Assembly: GCA_903813345.2 (NCBI GenBank)
Contig: CAIIXF020000006.1
Span: 1,672,001-1,736,000 of the forward strand
Length of the DNA stretch: 64,000 nt
Source: Owenia fusiformis
Taxonomy: Eukaryota; Annelida; Polychaeta; Sabellida; Oweniidae
Reading direction: 5' to 3'
Both the position numbers and the translations under genes were made by a program. This document shows positions 43,401 to 53,500 of the stretch, piece after piece. The first letter of the stretch is position 1; each line of letters opens with the position of its first letter. The notes under the pieces are model-generated. The model saw nothing but the letters and a program-made list of their open reading frames with translations, was not told where the DNA came from and did no database searches.

Positions 43401-46400
43401 TAACATGGGAATGTAGATTTTCAAAAATTCATCTTTATCATCAATTTTCGACTTATCGTAATATTGAGGGAAAAATTGAGAAAATTTGAAAGTATTGGAA
43501 ATAAAGTCACATTACGTTTCCATCGCAGGTTAAGTAAATAAAAATTCAAAGGTAATGAGGCTTTAACACATAGTTCAATGGGGGAGCTAAGGTTGACAAT
43601 TATATAAAAATTCAAGCCAAACTGCCAAACGTTACTCACTTCGAGAGCCATGTTAGATTTTGAAACTTATGGCTCTCAAGCGGAGAAGTGAACAGCTGAT
43701 CAATAGTGACCTTTGAAATCGAATTAAGTCGATCCGCGGCTTACTTTTGGTCTCTAACTGTGTCTTACATCAGTATCATCAATCCGTGTAAGTATTGGAG
43801 CGCTGGAGTACTTCTTTTTCGATCAAGACAGTTTTCTAGTTTTGAACATATAAATATTTCATTGATATAGTTTAAAATACAATTACAATAGCATCCCTAA
43901 ATCGCCAGAGGGCATTATATAGGAATGGTGAGAGGCTGGGGGTGGCAGGCAGACAGGGTCCCGGACCGGAGCAGGTGTGACAGGACAACAGGATATCAGA
44001 AAGAGAGACATGAGGGAGGGAATTAGCTATTGTCTATAATGAAGTCAAGTATCAGTGAAATGGCTTTAGAGTTTACATCTATGCTTAAGTTTGGGCTCCC
44101 TGTTTTCAAAATGGAGATAAAATCGTACTGGGGAAGATTATTATTGAGAGAAGGTTCTAATTCAGCAAGTTTATCCCAGAGATCCTGTCTTACTAAGGTT
44201 AGGCGATTGCACTGGAAAAGAATATGCTTTAAGGTTTGAGAGCTGCCACAAGCACAATTAGGGCTGTCAACAGAGTTAAAATTATGGGCATAAAATTGAG
44301 CTTTAAAAAATAAGTCAGCTCTTACTTTATTCACCACTATCTCATGCCGTCTAGAAAGATTGAGTTGACTTGTGGTCAAAATTTTAGAGGGGTTTTGGAG
44401 GAACAGCCGTTGGTGTTTTTTGAAATTATGAAGAGTTTTCTTGGTTTTAATAGAAGGGGGGAGCTCTAGCCATTTTGAGATTGCAGAAGGTATTGCTGAG
44501 GATGAGAATCTAGCAGAGCATCTTATGGGCATTTTGAATGGATCAATGTATCTCAAGTTTCTATTCCTAACATTACTATACTTATCAAAAATGTCTGTGA
44601 TATATGAGGGACTTGTACCATTGGCAACTTTGAACATAAAATTATCTGATTGTATTCTACGTCTAGATTCAAGTGTTGGCCAGTTTAGGAGACTTAGGAC
44701 CTTTTCTGTACTGCTCCCTTGGATGCAGCCAGAACAATAGAGTGCCGCTGTGTAATATAGACTATCGAGTCTTCGCAAAAGAAATTTAGAAGCTGTGCCA
44801 TATAAAATGGCACCATAATCAAAGTGAGGAAGAATGAATGAGTTGAAGATTGTTTCTAGGTGCTTGCTCCCAAGCTTGAATTTGAGTTTCTTTAATGGGT
44901 TTAATATTTTTCTTATTTTGACTAGTAAATCACCAATATGCTTATCATAAGATAAACATGGGTCAAAAATGAGTCCTAAATGTTTGTGCTCGGTATCTCT
45001 TTTGATTTCTATATTGTTTAGTTTTGAAGTTGCCACATTATCAGTTTTTGTTCTAGGTGAGTGAAAAATCATCTCGGAACTCTTCTCCAGTTTAAAATCA
45101 AGTTTCCAAGTGTTAGACCATTCTTCTACTTTAATTAGATTGGATTTTACCACTGCTTCTATTTGTTGTGGTTGTTTTGGGTCAAAAGGATGGTGTAATG
45201 AGGTATCATCTGCATAAATGTAGCAATGACCATCCAGATTGTCTGGAAGGTCATTAATATATATTAGAAAAAGTATCGGCCCTAATATTGAGCCCTGTGG
45301 GACACCGCAGTTTATAAAACTAGTTTCTGAGTAATTGGAGGTCTCACCAGAAATTTGAACAGCAATTTTCCTGTTGGTAAGATAAGATGTGATCATTTTA
45401 AGGATTTGACCTTGAAAACCATATGCCTTGAGTTTATGGAGGAGTAACGTGTGCGGAACCCGGTCAAAAGCGGCGGCTACGTCCAAAAATATTGTTTTGG
45501 AGGCTTGTCCTTGTTCAAAAGTAGTTTGAAGAAAATGCTCGATAGATAAAAGTTGATGAATGGTGCTATGACCAGGTAAAAATCCGGACTGATACTTAAA
45601 AAGAAGATCATTATCAAGTAAGTGTTTTCTGATTCTGTCAGCAAGAACCTTTTCAAAAACTTTGGATATGGAGCTTAGCAAGGTGATAGGTCTGTAGTTA
45701 TTAACATTTGATTTATCATTTTTTTAAAGATTGGACAAACATTGCCTATTTTCCAAATATCTGGATAAGTGCATTTAGTTAGAAGTTTATTAAATAATAT
45801 GGTAAGAGGTTTTGAAATGGTATGAGCTGTAAGGTTCAACATTTTGTTTGTGATATTATCTGGCCCGCATGCTTTGGAGGTATCTAAGGAGAGAATTATT
45901 TTCATAATTTCAAATTGGTCAGTCTTAGCGGAAATGAGTAAAGAATTTGTCCTCATAGGGAATAGAGGCAAATGGTCAAAACTGGCATCTGTATGGTTTT
46001 TAGAGGCAAAATAGTTCATGAATTTGTTTGCAATATCAAGGTTATTTGAAAATGCGTGTCCAGTAGTTTCATCATAAATGCTAGATATGCTGTTTTTCGT
46101 CAAATTTGTGCCTAAAAATGATTTGATGATTCTCCAAAAAATTTTATCTGACTTATTTAGCTGGTCAATTGATGATAAGGTTTTTTTCGTGATCTATTTT
46201 GGCTTGTTCAACAAGTTGGGCAACTTTAGTTGCCTGTTGGTCATATATTAATTTATTAAGTTGAGAGGGAGATTTGGAAAATTTCTTGTAAAGTGTTTTC
46301 TTCTTCGATAGTTCTTTTTTAAGTGTACTGGTGATCCATGGCTGATCATTTGACCGAACAGTTATAATTTTATTTGGAATTCTGGATTTGTATATATCCA

Positions 46401-49400
46401 TGAGTTTATTCATAAAGTTAGAGGTAGCCAAATCTAAGTCTATATTCTCATTTAAAATATGTAACCAGTTTGTGTTCCTGATTGCGTTGTTCAGATTTTC
46501 TAAGTTGACTTCGTTGTATTTCCAAATAGTTTTTTTTATAGGTTTGGATTTGGTTACTCCAATCTTTATTTGTGCAGTGATAGTGCTGTGGTCGGTCATG
46601 CCTATAGGGTCACATATTTCAAAATGGTCAAATATATCAGGTGAGTTGGTCAAAAATTTTCGATAAGCAAAATTATGCTGAAACAATGGATAGCATGATT
46701 GTTCCCTTGGGAAAATAACATGGGATATGTGGTTTTTAACTTTAGCGCTTTCGAACATCATCCCCTTTTCAGGAAATGTTAATATAGTGTAGAAGAATAT
46801 TTTGATATGTTTAAATTGAGAAAAACAAGATCCTCTTTTTAAAAAATAAACATTTTTTAGAATGTGCCAATGTGGGGTCCTAATCCAAAAATTTTCAGAG
46901 AGTTGGATTGATATTTCTATTCATTGTTTTATCATGGGGACTTCACCCGAAAAAACATATTGTTTTCAAAGAAACCACAGTATTTATGGCCAAAAAGTAC
47001 TCATGGTGAACGATATGACCGTCTAAAATACCTCACATGGTCCTTTGTTGCATGTGCGCTTATTGTTGTCTCTCAATATCTTTTACCCTTTTAAATTTCA
47101 ATTTGGGAAGCGCATTGTGCACTCATCAAAAAGAATGCGGTAACTGCCTTGTATTTTTCGAAGGGACTAATTTTTTGTTATTATTTTTTATCTAAACTTT
47201 TAACCTTGGCTGTGTCCGAGGACATTAGACCATAACCAACTATTTACAATGATTTATTAGAATATGGCGATTTAGTAGTTTAACATTTTTTATTCTCATA
47301 CGTGACATTCCCAAGTATATTAGCTCCTAGCGATCTCTGTTGATCATCACCAGGTATTTGAAACTAAACTGTATGTAGTAGGGCCGAATTAGTCTTTTCG
47401 GGGTAATCTTTGGAGGCGTATAAAATCTTACAAGTTTGAAGAGGGTAATCTGTGGATTAATTACTAGCTAACTTATTTGAACGGATTGCTGACGGAGGGT
47501 TTAAATTAAAGTTATCTGATCAACCGTTACATCACGTAAATTTAATGAATTGCAGGATTGATTTTAAATTGGTTTTTAAAGTATTCCAAAGGCTACGATT
47601 TTAGATTTTAAAACTAAGACTCCAGTACAATAAAGGAATCTTTGAATTAAAAGTAGGGCAAACTAATGTTTAAATATCAGCTCTTTTTATTCATTATATA
47701 ATAATATTTTAATATTTATAATTTAATTGGGTCACTTCAACAGTTTACATTTAAATGACTAGAACATGCATTTCAAGAAGGTCAACGTTGAAAATTGTAA
47801 AGATCACTATGGGTCAAAGGCACCTTGAAAAAAACAGATTTTACCTCTTCAGTGTTGATATTATAATCGTATTCATGTCATCTACTTCCCCTTTCTAATG
47901 GTATATTTAAAACCATATCCATTCTTATGATTCATCGTGTTTACTCACCTAGTGACAGTAATGGGACAAGTAATGGTGTAAATGTTGAATGGAGTTTCTT
48001 TTTAGGATAAATCGGCAGAATTATTCAATTCAAACATACTTTACTTTTGGATTTTGTGCTCACATCTCTTTTAAGAGATTCCACTGATCACGTTTAGCCG
48101 CTCTTTCAATACCAAGTGAAGAGACTTAAGTTTTGCAAAGGTACTGTACTTTCTAGAACATATAACATCACCTCACCTATTCTTAACAATATATATACAT
48201 AAGTACGAGGACGACTTCAAGTCTATGATAAAGCAATCAACGTATGGGACCAACGAATGATACAATGTTATCGCTGTAGAAAACGTATTAACGCAATGGA
48301 AGCTTGACTACCCAAGTGAAAATCACAATTTGTACTGCTTACCCTACTATCACACCAAACTAGTTCTCACTACGTTCTCGAAAACGGGCTTCAACTGTGT
48401 ACGAACGGACTGGACATACTAAGAACCGTTTGGGATCTATTTACAAACTTCATCGAACGTACTCGAACGGGTAGGTCCTCTAGAACTCAGACAATGCTCA
48501 AAATGTTCTCGTGGTCGTCACGTTCTACAATTAGAACGAGTGAAAACGTACTAACGACGAGCTGAACGTACTACGAACGGAACAGTAGTACTTCAATCCT
48601 ACTAGGGACGTTTTAACAACGAGTTGAACTGTCTGAGGACGTGTTTAGAACGAGGTAGAACTAATTGCAAACGGGTTTAAACTGATCAAGAACGTATTTA
48701 ACACTGCTTATGAACGAGTTAGCAAAAATATAGCTATCACACCAAACAAGTTGCCACTGCGTTCTCCAAAACTGGTTTTAAACTGTGTGCGAACGGAATG
48801 AACGTAGCTGCAACTTTCTAAGGTCTATTTACGAACTTTATGAACGTTCTCAGACGGGAATGTGATTTTAGAATCTTGAATCGATTCAAAATTCGATGGC
48901 GACCATGCCGTTCTGTAATCAGGTCATGTTGACCTTCTAGACTAAGGGACGCGTTCTACTACGTTGCACACCGACGTGGTGCGACCTGAACGAACTGCGA
49001 ACGAGATGGACGTATTGAAGACTGTTTAAGAACGAAGAAGCTAATTCCCGACCACAGCCAGATTGAGCCCGTTTTACGACGTTTTCGTAGGACTGGCAAG
49101 AACGGGTAAGAACTAGTTTGGTGTGATAGGGGGGTTAGAAATTCAATTGATTTATCATAAGAATCTAAAATTCTCTAAAAATCTCCTTTGATATTTTCAA
49201 TTCGAACCTTTATATTAAGAGTGTACACCTGTGAGATTTGGTCCTTGTACTGACACCCAAGTAACCCCCCCCCCCATCACTTCACCAAGCGTCGTGATAA
49301 CTTTTGCAATTAATATGGTGACAACCTGTTGACATTCAAATGAATTGAACTTAAATTTTTAATATATTCATTAGAACATTTGTGCTTCCTACATGTATGT

Positions 49401-50120
49401 CATGACAAATTCATGTTGTTTTATGTCACCATCCATCACAAGTGGTAACATTTTGTTATAGTTTCCAACTTTCTTTTTTGTGGACGGTGTTTGGCATTTT
49501 GCAGTTGGCGTCTATAACAAATGACAGGTGGTGACATTTTGCGTGTTAATGCCTTGTTTAGTTTTTAATCACATCCCTCACCTTGCAACTGTCAGCTCCA
49601 AACACAATGACGTCTATTTAAAAGTTGGGAACTTATTAAATCTTCCACTGACATTGTTATTGTACTATGGTAGAAATATTTCGACACCTTAAAATTCTCC
49701 AACAGTAGAAAATGTCTTAATTTTCAACACATTGCTTTATATTTTCACAGAAATACAATGAATGGCCGTACACAATATAATAGGTCAGAAATGCAGTTCC
49801 AGATTAATGTATGCCTTCATAAGTAGCTGGCGTTTATTTCATATTTAACTCACTCCCATTTAAGGCCATGACAGCTACTTTTGGTGTCATTGAGACCTTA
49901 TGTGCATCAAAACTGTATACTCTATACTCTAGCTCTTTTCAGAGCATAGCAATTAAACTAGACCCTGGACTACAGGGTATAATGTCATAGATATTAAGTC
50001 ATGAATGTTTTTCAGGTTCCAAATAAAGCAATACTTGAGTGTACAAACATCACAGACTTATATGAGAAAGACTTCCTTAATCCATCAGATGACAACACAA
50101 TTGTATATGAACAGAAATAA
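37458..50120 (+). CDS. PhyH-family Fe(II)/2-oxoglutarate dioxygenase, PHYHD1-like
   Basis: Nine exons: 37458-37467, 37870-37948, 38453-38534, 38732-38842, 39338-39429, 39758-39848, 40109-40238, 40864-41015, 50016-50120. Phases agree throughout, giving 283 aa, close to human PHYHD1 (about 290). The family hydroxylates small substrates using Fe(II), 2-oxoglutarate and oxygen. Iron ligands are visible: WHQD gives His121 and Asp123, and LLHKSEAN gives His210. Arg221 lies 11 residues later, the spacing of the 2-oxoglutarate-binding Arg in the family. Other conserved stretches: [70 protein letters not shown]. The terminal exon ([20 protein letters not shown]) matches the family C-terminus but lies 9 kb away. 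The true substrate is unknown; related invertebrate proteins are sometimes named after proline hydroxylases. Confidence 0.93.
40485..40713 (+). mobile_element. 5'-truncated retroposon tail with 26-bp target duplication
   Basis: A 229-bp insert is flanked by identical 26-bp direct repeats (40459-40484 and 40714-40739; GATCCAAATATATCCAAAAT and six more bases). The insert ends with GATAATAAATATATATATTT and an A-rich tail. Long target duplications with an A/T-rich 3' end are the mark of non-LTR retrotransposition, so this is the 3' end of a LINE or SINE. It lies in intron 7 of the dioxygenase gene. Confidence 0.8.
41880..41885 (-). terminator. Poly(A) signal of the MFS gene
   Basis: AATAAA on the minus strand (TTTATT on plus) about 90 bases beyond the MFS stop codon at 41975, a normal spacing. 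Confidence 0.5.
41975..43315 (-). CDS. NFD4/nodulin-like MFS transporter, 5' end missing
   Basis: An uninterrupted minus-strand frame of about 434-446 codons nested antisense in the last intron of the dioxygenase gene. Family traits: [23 protein letters not shown] (second helix and the G-R-R/K-like loop), [20 protein letters not shown], a long acidic central loop (about residues 160-210), [25 protein letters not shown], and [13 protein letters not shown]. About 11 helices are seen; the first helix and a start Met are absent. The codon at 43279 is TTG, the first in-frame ATG is at codon 45 from there, and the frame is open only up to 43315. The upstream sequence is a truncated MITE (43283-43600), so either a 5' exon lies further upstream and was not found, or the gene is a 5'-broken copy. 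Such transporters carry small solutes; the substrate is unknown. It has no internal stops. Confidence 0.8.
   Translation of the reverse strand, partial: AIEFANFITQTELEYIASSGDLGLCLSFPAGIVFDYFGPRITCITSLVLSGLGFGLMSTATNFRIFFTSKSWLLCVFYFMASDGTMFIMISAFVVNCKNFDRKHIGKVAGLLQAVFGISPAISSALYEGVFVQGHIEDAENQNLGEFLLMLAVFSVCVTTFGVVMLKTVDVTAEPDTELSELPTTNENEEAGIRTKNEAHNNARNKINDRTALVPKETKNLPPDEEMKWWQIIQTPQFYYIIFICIITGGTGGTLTNNITIVSKSAQVHINAIAFTTTIPIVASIGRLISGAVQDYVSQKWPDMPKSSSLLISVILMGLSQIVFACYNQSFPGLVCGSVMAALAFGFFYVQISVITVVLFGMNYFAQNYGLIVLGHGIGIVLFQKLFALNYETYSPPGSKTCNGELCTRWFFVLTSILCSCAIILNLCLVKLERDKRLRFEESQDS
43283..43600 (-). mobile_element. Truncated MITE abutting the MFS frame
   Basis: In reverse orientation this matches the left half of the MITE at 2358-3061: CATTGAACTATGTGTTAAAG, GGGAAATGGTAGGTTTG, GTCATATGACAGAATATCCA, and TTTGCTAATTTTATT close to the MFS frame. 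It lacks the terminal 20-25 bp and the other half. Similarity fades between about 43290 and 43280, within the first codons of the open MFS frame. Confidence 0.75.
44023..46761 (-). mobile_element. Decayed non-LTR retrotransposon (LINE), CR1/Jockey-like
   Basis: Minus-strand open pieces at 46761-46165, 46103-45675 and 45681-44023 read in order as one ORF2 interrupted by frameshifts (one at an A-run near 45721). Visible parts: the end of an endonuclease (MTDHSTI), the pre-RT segment ([14 protein letters not shown]), reverse transcriptase motifs [32 protein letters not shown] and YADDTS, then a C-terminal Cys/His cluster ([16 protein letters not shown]). The start of the endonuclease is missing, so the copy is 5' truncated and dead. 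The exact 3' end, near 43900, is not clear. It sits in the last intron of the dioxygenase gene, upstream of the MFS gene and on its strand. The clade is inferred from motif style only. Confidence 0.9.
46762..48346. other. Intron sequence, no gene recognised
   Basis: AT-rich sequence within the last intron of the dioxygenase gene. It was searched for a missing first exon of the MFS gene (a hydrophobic first helix on the minus strand) without a convincing hit. The LINE may extend slightly into its left end. Confidence 0.4.
48347..49129. repeat. 783-bp foldback dense in GAACG/CGTTC words
   Basis: The ends are inverted: CTATCACACCAAACTAGTTC on the left, and GAACTAGTTTGGTGTGATAG on the right. A third copy of the end sequence lies inside at about 48735 (GCTATCACACCAAACAAGTT), followed by the same order of words as the left end, so the left part is repeated internally. 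The interior is packed with GAACG and CGTTC words at irregular short spacing (ACGAACGG, ACTCGAACGG, CTACGAACGG). No open frame. No target duplication could be settled. Confidence 0.75.
49130..50015. other. Last part of the dioxygenase intron
   Basis: Non-coding, with a C-run at about 49266-49275. Nothing else recognised. It ends at the acceptor TTTTTCAG before the terminal dioxygenase exon. Confidence 0.5.
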
Positions 50121-50499
50121 CATGTAAATGATATTGTACAGACATGATTTCTACATTGAGTAATATTTATATTTGTGTAATAATGAATTCTGAACTTCTA
50201 GTGAACACTTAAATCTGATGAAAATGATATTGCACAGACAACAATGTATAGTAACCAATTAAGATAGTTCATCGAACACTGAATGATATTTTGTTACGTA
50301 TAGCTACAGACTCATGGACTGAAATGCATTTACTATTTTGACACACTGAATGATAATACTGTGTTATAACATTGGCATAGAGATTATCCTGCGTCCAGTT
50401 TCAACTTCAAGAAACACAGCAAACAAAATATATGAATGTTTCATTCGATATATTTCATAACCTATGAGATAAATTACATAAAGTACAGTATATATCTAA

Positions 50500-50505
50500 A
50501 ATAAA
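50500..50505 (+). terminator. Poly(A) signal of the dioxygenase gene
   Basis: AATAAA 380 bases after the stop at 50120 and about 50 bases before the TRMT1L stop codon (50558-50560) on the other strand. The two genes therefore converge, and their 3' UTRs almost certainly overlap. No equally clear minus-strand signal was found for TRMT1L. Confidence 0.5.
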
Positions 50506-50557
50506 ATGTAAAATGACACAGTTGATAGATAATACCCATTAGAGGATAGTTTGATTA

Positions 50558-53500
50558 CTATTTGCTGGGCCAGTGTCTCTTGATGATGTCAGCAAGTTGT
50601 GTGAGGGTGGCATTAGTGCGTACTGCATGTGGCTCAAAATGTGTCCTAGCTGCTCTGTATCCCTCTGTATGTAGCATTGCGACAAGCTTGTTGGCCCTGG
50701 AAAATAATAGACTCAGTTTATGGTTTATTCTTGAGGGACAAGGTAAGAATGTAATTATTGCTTTTTTACAGCAAAACTAATTCCATGAAGCCTCAGAAGC
50801 CAACCCTTGTTTGTTAAATGTTTATGAACACTGGAGTTAACTTACTAAATATGCAGTGTTTTCCTATAATAAAATCTGTTTTCTATCCCTGCCCCCTAAC
50901 ATAATTGTTCTGTGAAAACGATACATTGATAAATGACCCAGCTCCTTCAACATTTTAGTATTACGCATTCAAACATAAGACTAGTGTGGATGAATGTAGA
51001 ATTCACTTTGATAACTGCTTAAACTAAGTGAAATAGGGACAATGTCAAAACATTAAAATAATGATATAAAACTTGGTAAGTCGCATATGTATTTTTGTTT
51101 GGGTGGTGGGAGGGGGTAAAAATACCCTCGAGCAAACTATTTTTCATAGAAAGTTGGATGACCTAAGATCAAACTGCAAAATATAAGGCTTGAGTCTAAA
51201 TGGAATAGACTGGATGCATGTAGAAATAATCTTGATTTAACATCATTAAATATTCAAAATTCAGTCAAAATGATGTCATTTTTGAAATCTACATGTAAAA
51301 GTACAACTACAATTTGTGGTTTTAAAATTGTTTATCAACTTTGAAAATTTAATCTTTCAGACAAATGTAACTTCTAGTTCGAGAGATTCCCCATAGACCA
51401 CATGTTATAAAATCACAAAAAGTGAAATATCTTTTCTTGTATTGGACATATAATATTTTCTCTTACTGGAGATATTTTTATTAGCATTACTTTTAGATAC
51501 ATAAGGGTGATATGAAAATTGAACCACTAAAACTGATAATATTTAAGTTCAGGGGAACTTTCTACTATACCCACCATACTATGTGACCTGAAAGAGACAC
51601 CTGGTGGTGAAACTGGTAACTACCTTCTCGTATCTGAGTTATTACCTTTGTGGTTTGGAATGAACTGAACAGATTATGTGTTTTTTATTTAATCTCAAAA
51701 ATATCAAAATATACGATAATAAATAATAAATGAGAAATGCTAAAAAAAATTAAAGATAGATATTTTATGTGTAGAGGACTAAAGGTATCAGAAAAAGTAA
51801 CCTACTTGGGTAAATCACATCCCTTTAGCATCATTGTATGGACATTTTGGAAAAACAGGGGCATATCCAATCCATTAGATCCAACATCTAATTTCAGTTT
51901 CTTTGTTTTACTTTCAGTTGATGAATCATCTTTTTCTAGAGGTCTCTTTCCTCCATTAGATGTCTGATGACTCCCTTCATCTGTTTCACCATTAGCATTG
52001 TTAATATCAGTTTTATCACTATTTCCCTGAGTTGATGATGTACTATTCTGTTCAAGTGATTGAACATCTTTGTGACATAGTTCATTACTTTCTGAATTGG
52101 AAATGCTGCTATTATCTTCAGTTGCTTGACGATTTTGGTTCTTGGGTTTATCAAAAGATGGCATTTTGTATGTTTTCCCCAGGCAGAGAGATTCAACAAT
52201 AAGAGTCTCTAACAGTGACTTTAGCCTCTGGGAGAACTGCAGATTGTGAGCTGATTGGAGCATGTGGTGTAAGTACTCAGTGTTGTACAGTGGGCCACTC
52301 CTGAAATAATTCTTAGTGCTATTTAATGGGTTATGGCTGTTGTATACAGTAAACATTTTTAGAAATTACAATCAACATTGCTGGGGAGCATTATTAAGTT
52401 GAGTGGGGGTTGTGCTTTATAAAATTCACAGAGATCATACAGTTGGTTGAATCAGTTGATCTTGATTCAAATCTGGTGTCTATATACAAAGTAAGAGAGT
52501 GACTGCCTGTAATGTATACAGTATGTACAATACAGGGTGTGACCAACATGCAAAAAACTGTCACTTTTGATTGAGAGATGGCATTTACATGTATGAGTCA
52601 ATTAATCACTCAATTGAGTGTGCATTTGTGCAACAAAAAAAGAGAATGCCTGTTAGATGTTTAAGTGGCAAAAGTATCATAATATTATGATTATTGATCA
52701 GAATCCTAAATAAGGTGAGATGCTCTTTTAGATTTCAATTGTTTAAGGATTTAAGGACTTTTTTACCTTTTACTCAAAATTGTTTTTTTTATTCATAAGG
52801 ATGAAGTGATTAAAGGATAAATGTAAAAATGTAAAATGTTAAAAATTAGATAATGAAATCTTGGTACCATTACTGAAAATGTGTGATTGATAAAACAAAA
52901 AATAAATTACCAAAATAATAATTACAGTATTATGCACAAGATTCTTACTAATAATTATAACTCATACTTAATATTTCAAAATGATAAAAATTATGAAACA
53001 GTGAGTTATCAATGAGAAAAATAAAGACTCACCAGAAAGGTCCCAACTCCACAGCAGTTTTTCCAAGGTTCTCTTGTTTACATACACACTGGAGCAATGA
53101 GTAGGGATTCTCTGGAAAATACAATCATCAAAAAATTAGTAAGTACATTGTACACACATGAGGTTTCTGTATGCAATACATGAACAATATACCAACTGGC
53201 TTACCTAGGAAGTGGTATCACAAGTAGGTATACAATACAAGACACACAGTGGTATACAGTAAAAGACACACAGTGGTATACAGTACAAGACACACAGTGG
53301 TATACAGTACAAGACACACAGTGGTATACAGTACAAGACACACAGTGGTATACAGTACAAGACACACAGTGGTATACAGTACAAAACACACAGTGGAATA
53401 CAGTACAAGAAACACAGTGGTATACAGTACAAGACACACAGTGGTATACAGTACAAGACACACAGTGGTATACAGTACAAGACACACAGTGCTATACAGT

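Noticed and set aside
43421-43651. Minus-strand frame starting [17 protein letters not shown] as the missing MFS first exon
   Set aside because: Part of it looks hydrophobic and it lies in the right place, but most of it is MITE sequence and no in-phase donor joins it to the MFS frame.
52537-52560. CAGGGTGTGACCAACATG as another mariner-type end
   Set aside because: It begins like the other TA-flanked elements, but no matching inverted end was found nearby.
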